A model generated the notes under the pieces. The model was not told where the DNA came from. It did not search any database and worked only from the letters and a program-made list of their open reading frames with translations. Of a DNA stretch of 64,000 nt, positions 59,325 to 64,000 are shown piece after piece; positions within the stretch are counted from its first letter, which is position 1, and the number at the start of each line of letters is the position of its first letter. The translations under genes were made by a program, and so were the position numbers. Source of the DNA: Janibacter sp. CX7 (GTDB taxonomy: Bacteria; Actinomycetota; Actinomycetes; Actinomycetales; Dermatophilaceae); contig NZ_CP101464.1 of NCBI RefSeq assembly GCF_024362365.1, positions 186,001-250,000 on the forward strand. Direction: 5' to 3'.

Positions 59325-60761
59325 ATGTCGCAGCGCCTCCCTGTCCTGCTCGTGACGAGCAACGGCGTGGGGATGGGCCACCTCACCCGGCAGCTCACCG
59401 TCGCGCTCAGCGCGCCGGACACGCTCGACCCCGTCCTGTTGTCCCTCTCGGGGGCCCTGCCGACGGTCCGCACCGCCGTCGCGGCCGGACGCCTGCCGGA
59501 GCTGGCCGGGGTGCGCACGGAGTACTGCCCCAGCCGCAAGAGCGGATGGCTGCCGAAGGGGGGTCCCTCCCGGCGGCTGCGTGAGCTCCACCCCGCCTAC
59601 GGCTGGGAGCCGTACTTCGCCGACCGGCTGCGGGCGCTCGTCGCCGAGACCGGCGCCCGGCTCGTCCTCTTCGACGGCGTCGTCCCCTATGCCGGGCTGC
59701 GGGCCGCCCGCGAGCAGCTGGCGGGCACCCCCTTCGTCTGGATGCGGCGGGGGATGTGGCGCGCCGGCGTCGGCGACGAGTGGCTCGCCCACGCCGGGAT
59801 CTTCGACCTCGTCGTCGAGCCGGGGGACTTCGCCGCCGCCGGGGACCGCGGGCCGACCGCCGCCCGTGACGACGCGACCCGGGTGGCCCCGATCTCGATC
59901 GCGGACGCGATCGAACGGCACGACCGCGCGCAGGCGCGGGCCGCGCTCGGGCTCGACCCCGACCGGCCGGCGCTGCTGCTCACCCCCGGCACCGGTGCCC
60001 TCGAGGACGTCGCGAGCCCGGTGCGGGTCGCGCTCGACGTGCTGCGCCGCTCCGCTCCCGAGTGGCAGGTCGCCGTGACGAGCCCGGCCCTGGCCCGCCA
60101 CGGCATCGGCCGCGACGGCGAGGACGTGCACCTGCTCACCGACACCTATCCGCTCGCGCGCTCGCTCGCGGCCTTCGACGGGGCGGTGAGCGCCGCGGGC
60201 TACAACTCCGTGCACGAGCTGCTCGGCGCGAGGATCCCGACCGTCCTCGTCCCCGGCCAGTCGCTGGGCACCGACGACCAGCCCGGCCGTGCGGCGACGC
60301 TCGCCGCCGCGGGTGCCTGCCTGAGCGTCGACCCCGGTGACGCCGAGGGGATGCGGGCGGCCGTGACCCGCCTGCTCGACCCGGCTGCGGCGGCCGAGCT
60401 GCGGGATGCCTGTGCGCAGCTGCCGGCGACGACGGGCGGGGCCGAGACGGCCCGGCTGTTCGTCGACCTCGCCGCCACCGCGCCCGTGCCGGCCGGTCTG
60501 GCCGCCGGTGCCCCGTGGGGGCCGCCGGCGTGGCGCCGGGCGCTGCCCGACCCGCGCACGCGGGTGGAGGTTGTGGGCGAGCGCGTCGGCGCGGGAGCCA
60601 GCGCGACTGCGCGGGGCCGCCGTCCGCTCCGGATCACCGAGGACCTGCCCGCGCACCGGGTGGGTGATGAGCCCGTCGAGCACCTCGTCGAGGGGGCGTC
60701 TGCGGACTACCGCCGCGCCCGCTCCGACATCCTGCGCTGGATCTACCGCCCCGGCCGCTGA
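59325..60761 (+). CDS. MurG/UGT-like GT-B glycosyltransferase
   Basis: 478 aa. It opens LLVTSNGVGMGHLTRQL, the glycine-rich acceptor loop of GT28/MGT-like transferases, and has LLLTPGTGALEDVASPV and VSAAGYNSVHELLGARIPTV then LVPGQSLGTDDQPGRAATL, where the nucleotide sugar binds. The last 90 residues are a basic, low-homology extension. Divergent from the dehydrogenase operon and part of the surface polymer cluster. TACAGT sits 7 nt before ATG 59325. The stop codon overlaps the first base of a paired palindrome element. Confidence 0.82.
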   Translation: MSQRLPVLLVTSNGVGMGHLTRQLTVALSAPDTLDPVLLSLSGALPTVRTAVAAGRLPELAGVRTEYCPSRKSGWLPKGGPSRRLRELHPAYGWEPYFADRLRALVAETGARLVLFDGVVPYAGLRAAREQLAGTPFVWMRRGMWRAGVGDEWLAHAGIFDLVVEPGDFAAAGDRGPTAARDDATRVAPISIADAIERHDRAQARAALGLDPDRPALLLTPGTGALEDVASPVRVALDVLRRSAPEWQVAVTSPALARHGIGRDGEDVHLLTDTYPLARSLAAFDGAVSAAGYNSVHELLGARIPTVLVPGQSLGTDDQPGRAATLAAAGACLSVDPGDAEGMRAAVTRLLDPAAAAELRDACAQLPATTGGAETARLFVDLAATAPVPAGLAAGAPWGPPAWRRALPDPRTRVEVVGERVGAGASATARGRRPLRITEDLPAHRVGDEPVEHLVEGASADYRRARSDILRWIYRPGR

Positions 60762-60834
60762 ACTCTGCAAAACCCTAGGGTCTTGCAAGGTTGGCCGCCC
60801 TGAACTCTGCAAAACCCTAGGGTTTTGCAGAGTT
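60761..60834. repeat. Paired 32-bp palindrome element, copy C
   Basis: Palindromes at 60761-60792 and 60803-60834 with 10-bp spacer GGCCGCCCTG, which is almost the spacer of copy B. The second palindrome is perfect over all 16 bases of its arms. It lies between convergent genes, beginning at the last base of the glycosyltransferase stop codon and ending 9 bp before the stop of the next gene. Confidence 0.9.
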
Positions 60835-60843
60835 GGGGCCGGG

Positions 60844-61383
60844 CTAGCGGCCCGGGCGCTGACGCAGCCGGACGGCCTCGCGGCGCACCCGACCGGCGCG
60901 GCGCCGGGCGAGCCCGAGGAGGACGGCCGGCGTGCTGTGCGCCCGCCCGACCGCGCGGGCGTCGGGTGCTGAACCGATGCCGACGACCGCGCCGTCGACC
61001 CAGACCCGCCACCGCCCGGCGGCCGGGTCGTGGAGCGCGGTCGGCCCGTCGAGGTGGACCGCGCCGGAGGCCTCGGCGAGGCGGCGGTCGAGACCGGGGG
61101 CGTCGGCGACGAGCTCGTCGATCTCGACGCCGTGCCGCATCGCGGCCACGAGCAGCTCGGTCCGCGCGAGGTAGCAGGGGCCCGCGTCGCTGTGCACCCG
61201 CACGAGCCGGCGGTGCGGGCGGTGCAGCACGCGCAGCAGCCGCTCGGGCGCACCCTCGAGCAGCTGCGCGCCCGACCGGTGGACGAGCACGGCCTCGGCC
61301 GAGCCGATCGCCTCCTCGAGGCGGTCGGCGGCATCGGGGGCGTCGGCGTCGACGACGGCGCACGACGGGGGGTGAGCGGGCAT
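60844..61383 (-). CDS. Uncharacterised protein in the surface polymer cluster
   Basis: 179 aa. I do not recognise it. It is cytoplasmic, without membrane segments or cysteine motifs apart from single cysteines (PPSCAVVDAD, GPCYLARTELLV). Early blocks VLVHRSGAQLLEGAPERLL and RVHSDAGPCYLARTELLVAA are followed by a half with RRWRVWVDGAVVGIGS-like strands and an Arg-rich end ([18 protein letters not shown]). Codon use is like its neighbours. ATG 61383 follows TATCCT (61395-61390) by 6 nt. It shares a 33-bp divergent gap with a GT2 gene, so it may be co-regulated with polymer synthesis. Confidence 0.65.
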   Translation of the reverse strand: MPAHPPSCAVVDADAPDAADRLEEAIGSAEAVLVHRSGAQLLEGAPERLLRVLHRPHRRLVRVHSDAGPCYLARTELLVAAMRHGVEIDELVADAPGLDRRLAEASGAVHLDGPTALHDPAAGRWRVWVDGAVVGIGSAPDARAVGRAHSTPAVLLGLARRRAGRVRREAVRLRQRPGR

Positions 61384-61416
61384 GCCAGCAGGATAGTGAC
61401 GACTAGCGTGGGGGCC
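61384..61416. promoter_or_regulatory. Compact divergent leaderless promoters
   Basis: 33-bp gap. Minus strand TATCCT (61395-61390) is 6 nt from its start codon; plus strand TAGCGT (61404-61409) is 7 nt from its start. The -35 regions of each must lie inside the other gene. No ribosome binding sites. Confidence 0.55.
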
Positions 61417-62553
61417 ATGACGACGCACGCGAGCGCCCCCGCCGCCGGGGACACCCCCGTCGGCCGGGTGCCCGGGCCCGACAGCGACCGGCGCGCGCAC
61501 CTCGACCTGGCCCAGAGCGGCTGGACCCTCACCAGCCCGTGGCGTCGCCCCCTTCGAGGGACGTGGGAGCGACCCGAGGCGCTCGCCGACGGCCTCGCCC
61601 GGCTCGACCACGTGCACGCCCTGACCGTCGACGCGGAGCCCGCCGGCCCCTCGCCCGACGCGGCGACGACCGCGGCCCTCGCCGACTTCGTCACCCGGGC
61701 GATCGCCCGCGGGACCTTCGTCGTGGGCGACCTGCCCGCCGTCGTGGCCCGCCGCGTCCACGCCGTCGTGCCCGGCGCCGCGCACGGACGGCCGGGGGAC
61801 CTCGGCTTCGACGTCGCGTCGGTCCGCCAGCGCCGGCAGGTGCTCGCCCCGCTCGCCGACCACGCGCTCGCCCCGAGCACCTCGGTGCTGCTCGCCACCC
61901 GCCGGCCGCACCTGCTCGGCGCGATCGGCGCGATGATCCGGGCCCAGACGCTGCCGCCCGCCGAGGTCGTCGTCGCGGTCCACGGCGGCGACCCCGACGA
62001 CCTGCCGACGCCCGACCTCGGCGACATCGCCGTCACCGTCGTCGCCGCGCCGGGGGACCGCAGCCTCGGCCACGCCCTGCAGCTGGCCGCCGACGCCGCG
62101 AGCGGGCAGCTGCTGACGAAGATGGACGACGACGACCACTACGGGCCCGACCACCTGCTCGACCTGGCCATCGCGCGCCGGGTCTCCGGGGCGCCCGTCG
62201 TCGGCAAGAGCAGCACCGTCGTGCACGTCGAGGCCCTCGACACCACCGTGCGCCGCGTCATCGGCACCCCCGAGTCGGCGGTGCACCGGGTGGCAGGCGG
62301 CACGATCCTCGTCGGGGCCGACGAGCTGCGTGACCTCGGCGGCTGGGCCGACGTCCCCCGCGCCGTCGACAGCGCCCTCATGCGGGCGGCCACCGCCGCC
62401 GGCGCGATGATCTACCGCCCCCACGACATCGGCTACGTCTACGTGCGGCACGCCGGCGACGGTCACACGTGGTCCGCCGACGCGGGGCACTTCCTCGCCA
62501 ATGCCCGCGAGCAGTGGCTCGGGCTGCTGCGCCACCCCGACTTCGGGACCTGA
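61417..62553 (+). CDS. Family 2 glycosyltransferase-like protein
   Basis: 378 aa. Residues 1-150 are an Ala/Arg/Pro-rich region of unclear fold. Residues about 155-370 have a GT-A core: SVLLATRRPHLLGAIGAMI, VVVAVHGGDPDD, the metal-binding acidic motif LLTKMDDDDHYGPDHLLDL, and GGTILVGADELRDLGGWADV then HDIGYVYVRHAGDGHTW. It resembles GT2 enzymes that modify capsular or teichuronic polymers. TAGCGT lies 7 nt before ATG 61417. The donor sugar is unknown. Confidence 0.8.
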   Translation: MTTHASAPAAGDTPVGRVPGPDSDRRAHLDLAQSGWTLTSPWRRPLRGTWERPEALADGLARLDHVHALTVDAEPAGPSPDAATTAALADFVTRAIARGTFVVGDLPAVVARRVHAVVPGAAHGRPGDLGFDVASVRQRRQVLAPLADHALAPSTSVLLATRRPHLLGAIGAMIRAQTLPPAEVVVAVHGGDPDDLPTPDLGDIAVTVVAAPGDRSLGHALQLAADAASGQLLTKMDDDDHYGPDHLLDLAIARRVSGAPVVGKSSTVVHVEALDTTVRRVIGTPESAVHRVAGGTILVGADELRDLGGWADVPRAVDSALMRAATAAGAMIYRPHDIGYVYVRHAGDGHTWSADAGHFLANAREQWLGLLRHPDFGT

Positions 62554-62558
62554 GCGTA

Positions 62559-62574
62559 GGGGGGCGCGCCCCCC
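62559..62574. terminator. Short GC terminator after the GT2 gene
   Basis: GGGGGG, CGCG, CCCCCC, followed by TTCGCC so that the right arm is part of a CCCCCTTCG nonamer. It lies 5 bp behind the stop codon. Confidence 0.45.
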
Positions 62575-62664
62575 TTCGCCCGGCCACGGCGTGTGGATCA
62601 TGGGCCGTCCACCGGCCCGTGACACACTGACTGGCTGTAATCCCCCCGAGAGCGAAGGGCTGAC

Positions 62665-63765
62665 ATGGCTCCCCTTGTTGTGCACGTCACCGGTGCGCGC
62701 CCCAACTTCCCCAAGGCCGCCCCGGTCCTCGAGGCCCTGGCCGCCTACGACGTCGAGCAGCTGCTCGTGCACACGGGTCAGCACTACGACGACAAGATGT
62801 CGGACGTCTTCTTCCGCCAGCTCGGCATCCCGAAGCCCGACGTCAACCTCGGTGTCGGCTCCGGCGCGCACGGCGCGCAGACGGCCAAGGTGATGATCGC
62901 CCTCGAGGAGCTCTTCACCGAGCGCCGCCCCGACCTCGTCGTCGTCTACGGCGACGTCAACTCGACGGTCGCCGCGGCCCTCGTCGCGAGCAAGCTCGGC
63001 ATCACCTTCGCCCACGTCGAGGCGGGCCTGCGCTCCTTCGACATGACGATGCCGGAGGAGATCAACCGGCTCGTCACCGACAAGCTCTCGGACCTGCTCC
63101 TCACGACGAGCACCGACGCCATCGGCCACCTCGGCAACGAGGGCACCGACCCCGACAAGATCCACTTCGTCGGCAACCCGATGATCGACACCCTCCTGAA
63201 GAACAAGCCCCGCTTCGACGCCGACGCGGTGCGCCAGGAGGTCGGCATCGAGGGCGACTACATCGTCGCCACGCTCCACCGCCCGGGCAATGTCGACGAC
63301 CCGGAGGACGTCAAGGCGCTCGTCGCCGCGATGCACGCCGTCGCCGACCAGGCGCAGGTCGTCATCCCGCTGCACCCGCGCGGGCGCGCCCGCCTCGAGG
63401 AGGCCGGCTTCCTCGACCACCCGGGCATGCGCGTCATCGACCCGCTCGGCTACATCGAGTTCATGGGCCTGGTCCGCGGTGCGGCCGCGGTCGTCACCGA
63501 CTCCGGCGGCGTGCAGGAGGAGACGACGATCCTCGGTGTCCCGTGCCTCACCCTGCGCCCCAACACCGAGCGCCCGGTGACGATCACCCACGGCACCAAC
63601 CAGCTCGTCACCCGCGAGACCCTCTCCGAGCGGGTCTCCGAGGTCCTCGCGACCGGCCCGCTCCAGGAGTGGGACACCCCGCCGCTGTGGGACGGCCACG
63701 CCGGCGAGCGGATCGCCAAGGTCCTCGCCAGCTCGGTGGGGGCGACCCGACGGGGCGACGCGTGA
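62665..63765 (+). CDS. wecB: UDP-N-acetylglucosamine 2-epimerase (non-hydrolysing)
   Basis: 366 aa. Converts UDP-GlcNAc to UDP-ManNAc, the donor for ManNAc and, after oxidation, ManNAcA residues in wall polymers. Motifs are [64 protein letters not shown] (catalytic His/Arg/Glu) and [20 protein letters not shown] with NTERPVT. Length normal. ATG 62665 follows GAGCGAAGGGCTGAC. It overlaps the acyltransferase gene by 4 bp (GTGA). Together with the dehydrogenase at 57943 it completes a UDP-ManNAcA route. Confidence 0.93.
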   Translation: MAPLVVHVTGARPNFPKAAPVLEALAAYDVEQLLVHTGQHYDDKMSDVFFRQLGIPKPDVNLGVGSGAHGAQTAKVMIALEELFTERRPDLVVVYGDVNSTVAAALVASKLGITFAHVEAGLRSFDMTMPEEINRLVTDKLSDLLLTTSTDAIGHLGNEGTDPDKIHFVGNPMIDTLLKNKPRFDADAVRQEVGIEGDYIVATLHRPGNVDDPEDVKALVAAMHAVADQAQVVIPLHPRGRARLEEAGFLDHPGMRVIDPLGYIEFMGLVRGAAAVVTDSGGVQEETTILGVPCLTLRPNTERPVTITHGTNQLVTRETLSERVSEVLATGPLQEWDTPPLWDGHAGERIAKVLASSVGATRRGDA

Positions 63766-64000
63766 CCGCTGGGACCGGGGACACCTCCCTGCAGTCGGAG
63801 GTCACCGAGGCAGAGGCCGGGGCCAAGGAGGCCGCGGCCGAGGCGCACCACGGGGCGAAGGGGAAGAAGAACCTCCGTGGCGACATCGAGGGCCTGCGGG
63901 CCGTCGCCGTCGGCACCGTCCTGATCTACCACGTCGGCATCCCCTTCCTGCCCGGCGGCTTCGTCGGCGTCGACATCTTCTTCGTCATCTCCGGCTTCCT
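63762..64000 (+). CDS. Acyltransferase 3 family protein (OafA/YrhL type), N-terminus only
   Basis: The reading frame runs off the window after about 79 residues. After a 38-residue charged lead ([20 protein letters not shown]) comes [20 protein letters not shown], then [15 protein letters not shown], the typical start of polytopic O-acetyltransferases that acylate surface polysaccharides. GTG 63762 overlaps the wecB stop. The rest cannot be judged. Confidence 0.88.
   Translation, partial: MTAGTGDTSLQSEVTEAEAGAKEAAAEAHHGAKGKKNLRGDIEGLRAVAVGTVLIYHVGIPFLPGGFVGVDIFFVISGF

Noticed and set aside
20584..60834. The paired palindromes as a CRISPR array
   Set aside because: Three loci tens of kilobases apart with only two units each and constant 10-bp spacers; no cas genes.
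1..64000. tRNA or rRNA genes
   Set aside because: I looked for the T-arm pattern GGTTCGANTCC and acceptor pairing and for conserved rRNA segments and saw none.
1..64000. Horizontal transfer or prophage island
   Set aside because: GC content and codon style are even throughout and no integrase, transposase or phage genes are present.

Overview
The window is a 64 kb chromosomal segment of a high-GC Gram-positive actinobacterium. Support for this: very GC-rich codon use, WhiB, DUF3073, DUF3151, DUF5302 and SigE-type sigma genes, and a purine gene neighbourhood (purA, purD, purC, purS-Q-L, SCP-like, purF, purM, DUF3073) whose order resembles that of mycobacteria and other actinobacteria. Gene content and style suggest the Intrasporangiaceae/Dermatophilaceae (Janibacter-like), but that is an inference. 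No prophage, insertion sequence, CRISPR array, rRNA or tRNA was seen.

Layout. 1-8.5 kb: a truncated pterin dehydratase, a HAD phosphatase/acyltransferase fusion, an IclR regulator divergent from a malonate transporter and malonyl-CoA synthetase (matC, matB), and a gluconate module (GntR regulator, permease, kinase). 8.5-20 kb: lipid kinase, serS, a large LuxR-type ATPase regulator, a drug-type ABC exporter, DedA, an RNA methyltransferase, a proline symporter and an aminotransferase. 20-29.5 kb: an acetyltransferase gene carrying a palindromic repeat in frame, class II aldolase, DUF3151, a regulator, purA, DUF5302, a HelR-like RNA polymerase-associated ATPase, a probable 6C small RNA and purD. 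29.5-33.6 kb: a WhiB7-like gene divergent from soxR across a SoxR box, a sigma factor with a membrane partner, purC, and the scar of a deleted TetR/transporter pair. 33.6-45.3 kb: secreted peptidase, acyl-CoA ligase, UbiB-type kinase, purS-purQ-purL, a MarR/MFS pair, a HAD phosphatase and a spermidine-synthase-like protein. 45.3-54 kb: secreted 5'-nucleotidase, SCP-like protein, oxidoreductase, a decayed DUF998 gene beside its MerR regulator, purF, purM, an atypical response regulator and DUF3073. 54-64 kb: a cell-surface polysaccharide cluster with glycosyltransferases, an ABC polymer exporter, a nucleotide-sugar dehydrogenase, UDP-GlcNAc 2-epimerase and an acyltransferase running off the end.

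How the genes work together. Seven of the purine-pathway loci needed for IMP and adenylosuccinate synthesis are spread along one 30 kb stretch with housekeeping and regulatory genes between them. The last 10 kb probably builds and exports a uronic-acid-containing (possibly ManNAcA) wall polymer. Its export ATPase ends in three cell-wall-binding (CWB2-like) repeats, a fusion I consider the most unusual protein here.

Three non-coding patterns stand out. The nonamer CCCCCTTCG or its complement occurs about 45 times by hand count, where base composition predicts about two; it is enriched between genes and often forms inverted-repeat terminators. A repeat made of two 32-bp palindromes separated by exactly 10 bp occurs three times. 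Many genes have a -10 box 6-8 nt before the start codon, which suggests widespread leaderless transcription, including divergent pairs with touching -10 boxes.
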